Source: Archivesica marissinica
Taxonomy: Eukaryota > Mollusca > Bivalvia > Venerida > Vesicomyidae
DNA length: 64,000 bases
NCBI GenBank assembly: GCA_014843695.1
Contig: CM026394.1
Coordinates: 34,114,164-34,178,163, forward strand
Reading direction: 5' to 3'
Shown here: piece by piece, positions 38,831 to 50,387 of the stretch
Layout: every line of letters begins with the position of its first letter
Numbering within the stretch: the stretch's first letter is position 1
The notes under the pieces: model-generated
Told to the model about the DNA's origin: nothing
Database searches by the model: none
What the model saw: the letters and a program-made list of their open reading frames with translations, nothing else
Position numbers and translations under genes: made by a program

Positions 38831-40009
38831 TTCCATTGATAACAATTTCAACAGTAACGTCGATAGTTAATAAATATATTTATCCTAGGTTTACAGTAAT
38901 TCGGGTAATGGTGTGTAATCAAGTGTTGTGTTTATATGCACGATTATTTCGTGCATTTTCGGTTAGTATAAATAGTGGAATGTAGATAGTTATCTCCATT
39001 CGAAGTCGTTTGCATTACACGATACACGTCAGTTTATTGGCCCCCACCCACCCGCCCTGAATGGAATACGCCAGTCTCGAAAGATTAAGGTCTGTTTTTG
39101 ATGAAACTATTTTCCGTTTGCAATGGCAGCAAGTGGAGGGTATTGATCGTTGCAGATCTTGGGGTACCTGGTAATTCTATTAAAATCGGAATTTATTTAT
39201 CGACAGGTTCGACGCCCTTTACCAGGATTATCCAAGCGTTTATATCCAGTGCTTGATTACAAAGAGACGACTCGTCAGAGGAATGGCATCTACATAAATG
39301 GCGGATTAGGAAATTAATTTCGGACTTTAGCTTTATGTTTTTACTTTGTCACCTAGCTACTCTCGATTACATTGTATGTGATTTAAGTTCTAAGACTGTT
39401 AGTTCAGACAGGTTATATTAGGTTTAATTTACGTGGCGGTACCGATTTGAGCCGAAAAAGAAAATGATATAATAGATGTTAACAGTTTTTAGCCTCTTAA
39501 TTTATGATACCATTTATTGTTATACTGCTCGTTGGGAAAGTCACGGGGCAGCAAAGAAGGCATTTTCACAATGGATAGTTGCATGGTTTCTTTCTACCTC
39601 CCACTCCTCCTCCTCCACAAAAAAAGAAATAATAGAAAAAGATGAGGAGATTATATTATATATAATATAATTAGGGGAGTGGGTTGGGGCAGCCGGCGCT
39701 ACAGTTTCGTATTTACGTGGCTGTCTTATATCGAGATGTATACTTTTTACACAGAGTAAGGTGTACTTTACATCACACACTGATTTATTTATGTTGTGAG
39801 GTTTTTAAGCATCAATATTCGCACATAGTTATTTTTATGGTCGCAGGTTTAAAATTGAAGAGAATGTTTATACATGTATATATTAATAAATGATTAACAT
39901 GGTAATGCAAATGACCCATCCTAAATCTTGTTTGTGATTCTTTTCCCCCTAGAATTACTTGATTATGGGATAAATGATTTATTTACGTTTGAGCGGAGCG
40001 AATTAGGGA
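38831..40009. other. Intergenic stretch, no gene recognised
   Basis: AT-rich, with short open frames only. None shows a domain or supported splice signals. Confidence 0.5.
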
Positions 40010-40150
40010 ATAAGTTAATAATCATAAGATTGGAAAGGCTAGCAATGCTGTGCAACGGAAACAACGATAAAAACAGAGGCAACAAATTAAGAGGATATAT
40101 ATCTACTTTAAATGGCATTCAAGGGAAGTAACTGATCAATGTCTCTCATT
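40010..40150. repeat. MITE family 2 fragment, reversed
   Basis: GGAAACAACGATAAAAACAG and CAATGTCTCTCATTG match the left half in reverse, including the terminal repeat. Confidence 0.65.
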
Positions 40151-40177
40151 GTTTCCGTTTGTTTGTTTTTGGGGTTC

Positions 40178-40412
40178 AAAGTCACACCAACAACTTAGGT
40201 CATATGGCGACTCCCTAGCTATTATTGGTGGATGGATACCCGGGTGCCCTTCCGAGCAGTACTGCAGGCTGGTACACGGGTAAAACCACCGACATACCGC
40301 ACGTCAGCTGGATAGCTTCCTCACATGAAAAACATCGCACCCCAAAGGATTCGAACCTACAGCGTGAGAGGGCAAGTGATTTGAAGTCAACGGCCTTAAC
40401 CACGGAGTCTCC
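40178..40412 (-). mobile_element. SINE-D copy
   Basis: CAACAACTTAGGTCATATGG to GGATTCGAACCTACAG and the head near CCTTAACCACGGAGTCTCC. Confidence 0.82.
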
Positions 40413-40475
40413 TGTTTCATTGTTAAATGTATCAGTATTTATATCTTAGTTTATATTGTCCATATTTAATTGTAT

Positions 40476-40625
40476 AGACGGGACAATGGTCCAGTGGTTA
40501 AACACATTAGACTACGCATCCAGGGATAGAGATTCGAACACCCGACAGACCATACTAATATTAACAGTCCGGGTTTCCTTTTGGGACTTTAAAACGAATT
40601 AGCATGCATCGGTGCAAAGCACAGG
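40476..40625 (+). mobile_element. SINE-B copy, decayed
   Basis: GGACAATGGTCCAGTGGTTA, AGATTCGAACACCCGACAGA, GGGACTTTAAAACGAATT. Confidence 0.65.
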
Positions 40626-40724
40626 CACAATACGCACAACATTATGTTGTTCCCTATGGTCTTATAGTCAGTAATGTTAACATTAACTGGACCATAGGGA
40701 ATAGCCTTGGTTCCAGCCTGTCGA

Positions 40725-40830
40725 TTTTTCACTTTTTAACTTCTTGCAAAATGACTAGTTGATATGATCAGAAACTCAATACGGCCCAATTAATAGTCTC
40801 GGTGTTAAAATATATTTATTCTAGTAAATG
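40725..40830. repeat. Interspersed repeat; empty counterpart of the 14.1-kb SINE-B site
   Basis: The reverse complement matches 14080-14144 joined to 14413-14460 (ACACCGAGACTATTAATTGG, GAAGTTAAAAAGTGAAAAAT) with no SINE between. Confidence 0.8.
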
Positions 40831-41092
40831 CATTCTTAATGAGAAGGAGCAAGTTGTATTTATAAACTGGTTGCGTAGTATTAAATACAACAAAGGGTAT
40901 CTCATTCACACTATTTATTAAATATATATCACATGATTTATTATATCGTTAAACATTAACTACATATACTGCATACCCTATACTATGTAGAATGCATTGG
41001 TAAAAGCTACCTATTTGTGTTGTTGTAACATCACATAACATGTGACACACTAGTCATGTGTACTATACATGGCTTGTACAAAAATATGTATT

Positions 41093-41132
<40 letters not shown>

Positions 41133-41929
41133 CTATTGTACTATAAAAGAATCTATCTATCTATCTCAAATGTGCGATTCATATTAATTCATATAAATAT
41201 GTTTAATTTTGAACCATACATTTTGTATATAATTTTGGTGAAAATGATATGTTTCGCTGAATGTACAAAATCAGTTTGGTGAGTGTCCTTCAAAATGATA
41301 TGGAAACAATACCAAAAAAACAACCGACGAATGGTCCAAGTGCATCGTGTTTTTCATTGAGTTAAAAATAATATCTATTTCTCTATAATCTCACAATTAT
41401 CCTAAACTTAATATATATCTTATAGTTTTATTTCTGCTGGGTTGTACTAGTTTAACTGTGATAACAAATCTATAACATTTAAAATTTCCATTTTGTTATT
41501 TATTAATATTTACCGTTTCTACACAAATCTGCTGCCACGTTTACGTCCGCCTTCCGACATGTTTGCCTTCCGAATGAAACTTTGTGCTAGAAATTTCATT
41601 TAGACAAACTAGCAGCCGGCGTTACACAGTCCGTTGATATTGACCACGTGACTTGAAACCTGGCAGGATGTGGCGATCTGTTCCATACTTATTACATTCA
41701 TAGTTCAGTTTAATTAATTCCAGTTATTAATAAAATCAGAAACATATATCCTGATAAGATTTAAAGCTGGCCTGCATTCGTATATATCGGCGTTGCACAC
41801 ATCATGTGGTAATTTTATTAATTTTACAAAGATTTAATAAACCGTACAGGTGCTTACAGGAAGCCGTTCGTAATGAATGTTATGAACCGCTTGAATGTGT
41901 GGCCCCATATTTACTATACACAGGCACGT
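40831..41929. other. Intergenic stretch with (TA)n
   Basis: A (TA) run of about 17 units is at 41096-41130. No coding or repeat family is recognised otherwise. Confidence 0.5.
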
Positions 41930-42206
41930 AGCTACCATAAGGCACCGAAGGCCCGAGCCTGTAGATTGTCCCAGAAAATGAAAACCGTCTATAACCCCGG
42001 AAGTGCAACACATACTGTAGGCGGTGGGGTATGATAGGGATACATCTCTGGAAATATCGACCTTGGACTTCTAAGACGTACATTAAAATGCGTCAGAATG
42101 CATTGATCATTGACGTTCTAGGATTCAAAACAACATTATATCTGTGATGCCCAATTTATTAGTGAGGCGTGCAAATTAAAAATCGTTAGCTACGCCCCTG
42201 TATACA
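41930..42206. repeat. MITE-like element, copy 2 of the 3948 family
   Basis: CACGTAGCTACCATAAGGC to GTTAGCTACGCCCCTGTA. The shared interior includes GAAGGCCCGAGCCTGTAGAT. Confidence 0.7.
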
Positions 42207-42499
42207 GTATACGTGTATTATGACCAGCAGACGACACCATACAACTCGTGTAATTGAATGTCAGCTGCTTCCAAACCAAGATTACGATCCGTTTCATTTA
42301 TACACTAGATAGAAGACTGATTACATGGAGACACGCCCGGGGGTGGGCTATGCATACCGTGTGTCCACCTGTCAATGTACCCGGGTGTATTCCTCCACTA
42401 ATACTAGTTGGAGAGTCGCCATATGACCTAAGGTGCGACGTTAAACCCAAACAGCCACGAACAGACAAAAGAAAGAACAACTTGGAGAAAGTGTGTGTT

Positions 42500-42783
42500 T
42501 TACGTTTATTTATCGTCGCGACCGGTTGCCCATATGAGCGACGCCTCATGAAGAGATTGGTCATTTTAGATTTTTGGAGGATAGTGCAATGATACAGACA
42601 GAGACCCATTCCAGGATATCCTCTGGTTCTTTTACGTGCACAGTGTACAGTACCGACACGAGACCTCGGTTTAAAGTCCCATTTGAAAGACTGTTAATTT
42701 TATTGGGGTCAGGCGGGAGATCGAACCTGCGATCCCTGGATTACCAGTCCAGCGTGTTACCACTGGACTACTGATCCGTCTGT
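42500..42783 (-). mobile_element. SINE-B copy, complete
   Basis: Tail TTTATTTATCGTCGCGACCG to head CACTGGACTACTGATCCGTC. A short SINE-D tail fragment precedes it at about 42410-42462. Confidence 0.9.
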
Positions 42784-43261
42784 ATGTAGTATCAATACCA
42801 AGTTTATAGAACAACATAGCACAGCGCGTCAAAGCCAGGTACAGTCGGCTAAGTCGCAACGTCCGTTCCGGTCAACGAGACATGCTGGAGGTTATACAAC
42901 TTTTCTCATGTCTCAAAGCTCAGTCTCAAACTTCTGATTGGTTCAGCTGAGTGTGAAGCTCACAATCAAACAAACAATTTTCTTGAGTTCGAGTTTTGAG
43001 ATCTGAAATTCTTTTTATAACCTCGGGGCCAGGACTTCACTGAGCAACCAAATGCATTACTCCACATTTGCACTAGCACACGGTTTATGGTTGGTGAGGG
43101 ATGGGACAGTCGCACCAACAATTTAGGTTATAAGGCGACTCTACAACTAGTATTTGGTAGAGAAAGACCCAGTGTGTCCATCCGAGAAATATGTCAGGCA
43201 CCCGGGTAGAACCATCGATCATCTGCAAGCCAGTTGAATAGGTTCCACACACATGAATTTT

Positions 43262-43530
43262 ATTATATTTGTTATATTTCGGGTTTTACGCCTGCATCAG
43301 CACCATTTCGGGCTATATCGCCGGCGGGCAGTTTACCTAACAACACCTTTCCTGGGCAGGCTCCAGCGGTTAACCAGTACTTGGGTGCACCAACCTCCGT
43401 AAGAAACTGCCAACTTTTTCATATAAATGAGACACGGCCTAAGCGGGGCTCGAACCCGTGACCATCCGTGATGATAGGTTACAGTGGTATACAAGTCAGC
43501 GACCTTAACCACTCGACCACTGAGGCGGCC
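43262..43530 (-). mobile_element. SINE-C variant with 13-bp target duplication
   Basis: CCACACACATGAA occurs on both sides. It has the same TTTCGGGTTTTACGCCTGCA tail as the copy at 35169. Confidence 0.9.
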
Positions 43531-43556
43531 ACACACATGAAATAATTCGACACACC

Positions 43557-44592
43557 CAGTGGGATTCGAACATACAGCCATGAAGGACAAGTGATTTGAA
43601 TCACCGACCTATTCCACTCGGTCACCTGTGGGATTCGAACATACAGCCATGAAGGACAAGTGATTTGAATCACCATCCTATTCCACTCGGTCACCTGTGG
43701 GATTCGAACATACAGCCATGAAGGACAAGTTATTTGAATCACCGACCTATTCCACTCGGTCACCTGTGGGATTCGAACATACAGCCATGAAGGACAAGTG
43801 ATTTGAATCACCGACCTATTCCACTCGGTCACCTGTGGGATTCGAACATACAGCCATGAAGGACAAGTGATTTGAATCACCGACCTATTCCACTCGGTCA
43901 CCTGTGGGATTCGAACATACAGCCATGAAGGACAAGTGATTTGAATCACCGACCTATTCCACTCGGTCACATGTGGGATTCGAACATACAGCCATGAAGG
44001 ACAAGTGATTTGAATCACCGACCTATTCCACTCGGTCACCTGTGGGATTCGAACATACAGCCATGAAGGACAAGTGCTTTGAATCACCGACCTATTCCAC
44101 TCGGTCACCTGTGGGATTCGAACATACAGCCATGAAGGACAAGTGATTTGAATCACCGACCTATTCCACTCGGTCACCTGTGGGATTCGAACATACAGCC
44201 ATGAAGGACAAGTGCTTTGAATCACCGACCTATTCCACTCGGTCATCTGTGGGATTCGAACATACAGCCATGAAGGACAAGTGCTTTGAATCACCGACCT
44301 ATTCCACTCGGTCACCTGTGGGATTCGAACATACAGCCATGAAGGACAAGTGATTTGAATCACCGACCTATTCCACTCGGTCACCTGTGGGATTTGAACA
44401 TACAGCCATGAAGGACAAGTGATTTGAATCACCGACCTATTCCACTCGGTCACCTGTGGGATTCGAACATACAGCCATGAAGGACAAGTGATTTGAATCA
44501 CCGACCTATTCCATTCGGTCACCTGTGGGATTCGAACATACAGCCATGAAGGACAAGTGATTTGAATCACCGACCTATTCCACTCGGTCACC
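43557..44592 (-). repeat. tRNA-like head array, 69-bp unit, 15 copies
   Basis: On the minus strand each unit reads GTGACCGAGTGGAATAGGTC (A-box like) through TGTATGTTCGAATCCCACAG (B-box like). Because 69 is divisible by 3, a spurious 370-codon frame runs through it. Copies differ at only a few positions. Confidence 0.93.
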
Positions 44593-44610
44593 GAGGCTCC
44601 TCTACCATTA

Positions 44611-45380
44611 CACGAATAAGTAATGTTTCATTTCAAATATAAATATATATTTTTTTAATACAGAATAGTTTTTACAGACACGATGCGCAGCCTCATAGTA
44701 AATAATTAATGGTGATCAGGAACTCAAATTGTTTTTTTCTAATTTGAGAATACTGAATAATTAACGACGCATAGTTTACTCTCAGGGCAACAGTTAGATG
44801 TTCTAGATCAACGGAGGAATATACAACGCTCCTTATCGGACATTATTTGTTTATTCTGTTTACTGTTTAATCATATTTTATTGCATTGATCAAGATATAA
44901 TATACAAAACATAGGTATAACAATATAGCCTGATAATACAAATGGTTTGGGCCACAAGTTTTAACAACATTAGAAAACGGCCCGCACCAGTTACACATTA
45001 TTTGTTATTTTAATAACCTAACGAAATAACTGTAGATACAATCGTTCGAAGAAATCAATTCTATCTTCTCAATACTTTCGGCAGTTGTGAATTCTCAGTA
45101 TAAATTTCTGGATATCGTTTTCTACAGCTCATCTGTATATTAAAAAATACGAATATTGAATAAAATTATTCTTATGAACAAGGACAGATTTATTTCACCA
45201 CGGTACAGCAGCAGTTTTGGATTATCAGAGCAACGCATTCAATGTGAGTTTCACCGTTGTGCAAGTGTGTGCAGGAGCAGACGAATAGCTTCACGTCAAG
45301 TCAATATCCATGTCCATCGCCGTGAAACTTACTTGGCGGGTATAAACAAATGAAGAAGGTATGAGTATAAATGACAATAA
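44611..45380. other. Intergenic stretch, nothing recognised
   Basis: AT-rich; short open frames without domain support. Confidence 0.5.
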
Positions 45381-45387
45381 CATCTAA

Positions 45388-45668
45388 GACGGATCTGTAG
45401 TCCAGTGGTAACACGCTGGACTGGTAATCCAGGGATCGCAGATTCGATCCCTCGTCTGACCATAATAAAATTGACAGTCTTTCAGATGGGACGTTAAACC
45501 GAGGTCTCGTGTCGGTGCTGTACACAGTGCACGTAACAGAACCAGAGGAGACACTGTAATGGGTCTCTGTCTGTATCATTGCACTATCCTCCAACAATCT
45601 AAAATGACTAATCTCTTCAGGAGGCGTCGCTCATATGGGCAACCGGTAGCGACGATAAACAAACGTAA
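45388..45668 (+). mobile_element. SINE-B copy, complete
   Basis: Head GATCTGTAGTCCAGTGGTAA, B-box GATTCGATCCCTCGTC, tail GGCAACCGGTAGCGACGATA. Confidence 0.92.
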
Positions 45669-46051
45669 AACACACATAGATTCAAACCTATCTAACTCTA
45701 TATGCAATGTCATGTTATGCAATAAAGAAACTCAGTATAATGTTATAGATACGCTTTAGTAGTGATCCTTTTATTTGTATCCAAATAAATATATTAAGCT
45801 AAATTTAGAAATTTGCTTTATCGTGTTGTTCCCAAAATTTTAAATTTATTAGTAGTTTGCCAGGAACCGTACTATCTATGTAAATGTTTACTTCTGAGAT
45901 AAATATAATATGTATGTTGTAAATAACCATGTACATGATAGAAACTAAATATGTTTAAACCAAATTTAAATTCTGAAAAGCTAATAAGAAATGATACTCT
46001 GATTCAACTTCTTCCAGATTGCACATTGTACATAATCTCTATATTGCAGTC

Positions 46052-47374
46052 ATGTACTCTGTGAAGTGGATATTATCAGTTGGGATGCTTGCAGCAGTCG
46101 GTAACTGTCAATCGTACGAGAACGTGACAAACTTACGGACTTCCTTACTAGCAGCGTACAACTCGGACGTGCTTCCATTGAACGATCATTCGGACGTGTT
46201 AAATATTAATCTGACCATGTCCGTGTTTTCAATGGCGGAAGTGGATCCCTTGCGCGGAGCAGTAACAATGGCCATCATGTTTGTCTGCGAGTGGTACGAT
46301 GAGAGACTAACGTGGACGCCTGCAGATCATGGCGGTATAACCAAGCTGTCTATTCAAAGTAAAGAAATATGGACCCCACCGTTGACAGTTGGAAACCCTG
46401 TAAAATTTACAAAATTAGACCAATCTTGGATGCAAGTTTCAGTTTCGTCGGACGGAAAAGCTTCCTACGGTATTGGGGAATTACTTGAATTCACTTGCTC
46501 CTTCTACATGAAATATTGGCCATTCGATAAACACGTGTGTACATTAAGCATAGTCACTTACGGTTATCCGATGAACATGGTTACTCTATCCGTACCGGGT
46601 ACCGTCGCTAATACAGCGTTTTACACCAAGAACGGCGAATGGACATTTGAGAAGGACTCAGTCGGGTACAGAATAGACAACAGTGTTGGTATGACGCAGG
46701 TGATCTATAGCTTCAAAATAGCGAGACAACCATCATTTTACTTGTTAACAATAATTATGCCAATCAACGGTATTGGAGCGTTGACTTGCTTGGTATTTCT
46801 TCTACCCAGCGAGTCCGGTGAACGTGTCAGCTATTCAATAACGATTATGCTGTCGTTGGCCGTATTCCTTACAGTGACTGCCGAGGATCTTCCGAAGACA
46901 TCTGAGCCGATTCCAATCATCTGTATGTATATTTTCTTCAACATGATGGTCTGCATCGTGGGACTTGTTTTAGTGATTCTGAATTTAATACTGTATCACC
47001 GAAGCGAAACTGTTCCTATATCAAAGATGTACAAGTCACTCGTAGCACTGTTACGCTGCAGGTGTTGTAAGAACAAAGTACGTGCTGAACTGACGGAAAG
47101 TCAGCGCAGTCAGGGCGAGATTAAGCGCAAAGAAGCTTCTAACACGAAGTCAAAGGAAATGCTAAAAAGCGAAAACATTGTCTTTCCGCAAGACCTGATT
47201 TCCGATGACACTAGCAGTACAATACACAGTGAGCATAGACGTACATGGAAAGACGTGAGCGAAGCTATAGACAAGTTGTTATTCTACATGATGGTTGTTA
47301 TTACGTACATCCCGGCTATCATTGTATTGCTTTATATAGCTGCTTCTTCTGATTATACGTCACAAGAAAGTTAG
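46052..47374 (+). CDS. nAChR-like Cys-loop receptor subunit, gene 1
   Basis: A 440-residue pentameric ligand-gated channel subunit in one uninterrupted exon. Signal peptide 1-19. N-glycosylation motifs at N24 and N53. Cys-loop C149-C163 with 13 residues between. M1 about 229-251. M2 about 257-278 with Glu at -1' (E257), Leu at 9' (L267) and Glu at 20' (E278), a cation-channel pattern. M3 about 290-312, a variable basic intracellular loop, then M4 about 410-432. There is no vicinal Cys pair in loop C, and the loop-B Trp is replaced (SIVTYGYP), so it is not a classical acetylcholine-binding alpha subunit; it may act as a partner subunit or bind something else. The ATG was chosen to match the paralogues. 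A TTCTTCCAG just upstream could be the acceptor of a 5'-UTR intron. Confidence 0.92.
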   Translation: MYSVKWILSVGMLAAVGNCQSYENVTNLRTSLLAAYNSDVLPLNDHSDVLNINLTMSVFSMAEVDPLRGAVTMAIMFVCEWYDERLTWTPADHGGITKLSIQSKEIWTPPLTVGNPVKFTKLDQSWMQVSVSSDGKASYGIGELLEFTCSFYMKYWPFDKHVCTLSIVTYGYPMNMVTLSVPGTVANTAFYTKNGEWTFEKDSVGYRIDNSVGMTQVIYSFKIARQPSFYLLTIIMPINGIGALTCLVFLLPSESGERVSYSITIMLSLAVFLTVTAEDLPKTSEPIPIICMYIFFNMMVCIVGLVLVILNLILYHRSETVPISKMYKSLVALLRCRCCKNKVRAELTESQRSQGEIKRKEASNTKSKEMLKSENIVFPQDLISDDTSSTIHSEHRRTWKDVSEAIDKLLFYMMVVITYIPAIIVLLYIAASSDYTSQES

Positions 47375-47650
47375 TGAAGCTGTAAATAGACACACTGTTA
47401 GTTTATAAATACACGTTTATTTGAGCTCGATTGCGAAACAAGTTCTTACAACTTATATAGATCACTTTCGAGACCCCATTATTGATGGAATTCATCGCCA
47501 CGACGGAGAGAGAAGAGGCAATGTGGAATGTAAATGTCTTGCCTAAGCGTACAATCGTAACGGCTCCACCGGGGCTCGAACGCCGGGCTTTTCGCACATG
47601 CCATGAACGCGTAGATACTGTTGATCTGCATAATGGTTGTTAATATACAC
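47375..47650 (+). pseudogene. Possible M4-end receptor scrap split by SINE-A
   Basis: AGTGAAGCTGTAAATAGACA just after gene 1 and GCATAATGGTTGTTAAT at about 47632 resemble the M4-coding end of the receptor genes (AGCGAAGCTATAGACAAG, ACATGATGGTTGTTATT). A SINE-A lies between. Alignment by eye only. Confidence 0.4.
47401..47612 (-). mobile_element. SINE-A copy
   Basis: Tail GAGCTCGATTGCGAAACAAG, body GAGACCCCATTATTGATGGA, head decayed. Confidence 0.85.
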
Positions 47651-47695
47651 TTAATGTTAAACTTAAAGTTTGTTATTGATTTATACGATTGAGTG

Positions 47696-48895
47696 TGACG
47701 TCAATGGTCTTGTGGCAGAACGTCGGATTTGAAATCGAAGGATCCCAGGTTCGGGTCACAGCACGTATGTAATGTCATTGAGCAAGGCATACACATTTCT
47801 TAGTACTAGTTAACTGCTTAGGAATTCATGTTTTTCCTCCCACAAAGCCCAGGAAAACATGATAGCCTCCCACAAAGCCCAGGAAAACATGATAGCATTC
47901 CATAAGGCCCAGGAAAACATGTTTAGCCCCCCCCCACAAGGCCCAGGAAAACATGTTTAACCTCCCACAAGGCCCATGAAAACATGTTTACCCTCCCACA
48001 AGACCCATGAAAACATGTATACCCTCCCACAAGACCCATGAAAACATGCTTAGCCTCCCACAAGACCCATGAAAACATGTTTACCCTCCCACAAGACCCA
48101 TGAAACATGCTTAGCCTCCCACAAGACCAGGAAAACATGTTTAGCCTACCACAAGACCCATGAAAACATGCTTAGCCTCCCACAAAGCCCAGGAAAACAT
48201 GTTTAGCCTCCCACAAGACCCATGAAAACATGTTTAGCCTCCCACAAGACCCAGGAAAACATGTTTAGCCTCCCACAAGATCCATGAAAACATGCTTAGC
48301 CTCCCACAAGACCCAGGTAAACATGTTTAGCCTCCCACACTGCCCAGGAAAACATGTTTAGCCTCCCACAAGACCCATGAAAACATGTTTAGCCTCCCAC
48401 AAGACCCATGAAAACATGTTTATCCTCCCACAAGACCCAGGAAAACATGTTTAGCCTCCCACAAGACCTAGGAAAACATGTTTAGCCTACCGCAAGGCCC
48501 ATGAAAACATGCTTAGCCTCCCACAAGGCCCATGAAAACAGGTTTAGCCTACCGCAAGGCCCATGAAAACATGTTTAACCTCCCACAAGACCCATGGAAA
48601 CATGTTTAGCCTACCGCAAGGCCCATGAAAACATGCTTAGCCTCCCACAAGGCTCATGGAAACATGCTTATCCTCCCACAAGGCCCAGAAAAACATGTTT
48701 AGCCTCCCACAAGGCCCAGGAAAACATGTTTAGCCTCCCACAAGGCCCAGGAAAACATGTTTAGCCTCCCACAAGGCCCATGAAAACATGGTTATCTTCC
48801 CACAAGGCCCAGGAAAACATGTGTAGCCTCCAACAAGGCACAGGAAAACATGGTTAGCCTACCGCAAGGGGTTTGACATAATGGAAATGGATTGT
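47696..48895 (+). mobile_element. SINE-E with internally expanded body
   Basis: The head (CAATGGTCTTGTGGCAGAAC, GGTTCGGGTCACAG) and body to TTAGTACTAGTTAACTGCTT are at the left. The original 3' end GCAAGGGGTTTGACATAATG is at the right. About 33 tandem units separate them. Confidence 0.9.
47835..48866. repeat. 31-bp array derived from the SINE-E body, about 33 copies
   Basis: The unit is CCCAKGAAAACATGTTTAGC plus CTCCCACAAGR. The unexpanded SINE-E copy at 4436 reads CCCAGGAAAACATGTCTAGG, TCCCCGCAAGG at the same place, so the array is a local amplification of one SINE segment. Confidence 0.93.
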
Positions 48896-48920
48896 CTCTG
48901 AATAGTGATGCTGACTAACC

Positions 48921-48973
48921 AGTGAAGCTATATCTAGATAAGCTTTAATTGTACATAATGGTTGTTATGACGT
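48921..48973 (+). pseudogene. nAChR-like M4-region fragment
   Basis: AGTGAAGCTATATCTAGATA and TAATGGTTGTTATGACGTAG match the end of gene 2 (AGTGAAGCTATAGACAAA, TGATGGTTGTTATGACGTAC). A SINE-A follows immediately. Confidence 0.65.
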
Positions 48974-48974
48974 A

Positions 48975-49185
48975 GTTTTATACAAATTTATTTTAGCTCG
49001 ATTGCGAAACAAGTTATTACAACTTATATTAATCACTTTTGAGACCTCATTCCTGATGGAATCCATCACCACGAGGGAGAGAGAAAAGGCATGTAGAATT
49101 TAAGTGCCTTGTATAATGGCACAGTCGTAACGGCTCCAGCGGTGCTCGAACTCCAGACATTTCGCACATGAAGCGAAAACGCTAT
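48975..49185 (-). mobile_element. SINE-A copy
   Basis: ATTTTAGCTCGATTGCGAAA to CTCGAACTCCAGACATTTCG; the A-box end is decayed. Confidence 0.88.
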
Positions 49186-49568
49186 TAATCTAGATGACAC
49201 CTTCTGATGCATAGACTTGATAGTTGTGTTGAGGTTTGTCCGTTATATTATGTATGTGTTTGACGTGACTGTGTAACGTTACCTTAAGAAAATACGACCG
49301 TTTCACGTGCAGCAACTTATGAAATATAGATGGAAATGTTGCATGTACGTGTGTACTTATGTTATTCATGTGTCTGGTTTATTATTAATGCTATTCGACA
49401 GTTCAAGCATGTTTGGAAAATATGTAACTTTATATCAGAATGGAGCATTGTCTTGACACGTTACGACAGTACATTAGACTAGGTACAATAATATACGTGT
49501 ATAATTATTGTATTTTATGTCTCATAAAAGTATGTACTAGTATATGCAGGACCTCACAATAACCGCTA

Positions 49569-49803
49569 TGGGTGTCCGATTAGCGCAGTGGTTAGCGCGC
49601 TCGCTTCTCACCAACGCACCCCGGGTTCGATCCTCGGACCGGGAAGTGTGTGAGATGGTATGGTGGTCGCCAGATCGGACAGGTGTGCTTTCTCCGGGTA
49701 CTCCGGTTTCCTCCCACACGAATGACCACATCTGCGCCAACGAAAGTGATTAATATAAGTTGTCAAAACTTGCTTCGCAATCGTTGTAAAATAAATAAAG
49801 TTT
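49569..49803 (+). mobile_element. SINE-V copy, complete
   Basis: GATTAGCGCAGTGGTTAGCG (A-box), GGGTTCGATCCTCGGACC (B-box), TCCGGTTTCCTCCCACACGA (body), AATAAATAAAG (tail). Confidence 0.88.
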
Positions 49804-50387
49804 AAACTTTTAACAACAGTTTTGGACTCTCGGGTCCCGTATTATATTATGTGCCGCATAGTATGTATACACACGACAGCGCAACATGGAACTGATGAAG
49901 TGAGTAAACGTTTGAAGCTTAAAAATCCATCTCCGAGTAGTTACACACCAACAGACTCTCCGTATCTAGTAAACATGAACTATGCTCCACAAGAATGCAG
50001 GAGGTTTCGTCAACTGGATGTTTCGTCAACAAGGCAATATAGAGGGAAATTGTTAAGAGGTTTCGTCAACGATGTGATTATGTGAGAGGTTTCGTCAATT
50101 AGGCGATTAAGCAACAATAATTGATGCTTGCAAGCGTACAATGTAACTTGTAAGCCCTTTTTTCGAGATGCATGTCACATGCCAAAGCCAAGTAAAGATA
50201 TATATTCCACTGGAATCAGCGGATCTACCGGAAGATTTCTACACTGGGACTGTCAGCCATCTATAACAAATATACATAAAAATCTCATAAAAATGAAAAT
50301 AACACATAGATCTAGTTAAATCATTTAACAATTAATGTCCACAACTAAGTCCTTGCCAATTAATAACTTACAAACATTTCACATCAA

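Larger units (their letters stand above)
43105..44610 (-). mobile_element. SINE-D copy holding a nested SINE-C and a 15-fold expanded head
   Basis: The tail side begins CACCAACAATTTAGGTTATA at 43111. A SINE-C variant is inserted at 43262-43530. The tRNA-like head side is repeated 15 times (43557-44592), then GAGGCTCCTCTACCATTACA ends the original head. Confidence 0.88.

Noticed and set aside
42254..42609. 112- and 103-codon frames on opposite strands
   Set aside because: They cover SINE-D and SINE-B sequence.
43479..44591. 370-codon minus-strand frame with 23-residue repeats
   Set aside because: The unit is a 69-base SINE-head repeat. The frame is open only because 69 is divisible by 3.
46019..46051. 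Upstream start for receptor gene 1
   Set aside because: The frame opens at TTG, and this part probably precedes or spans a 5'-UTR splice acceptor. The ATG at 46052 matches the paralogues.
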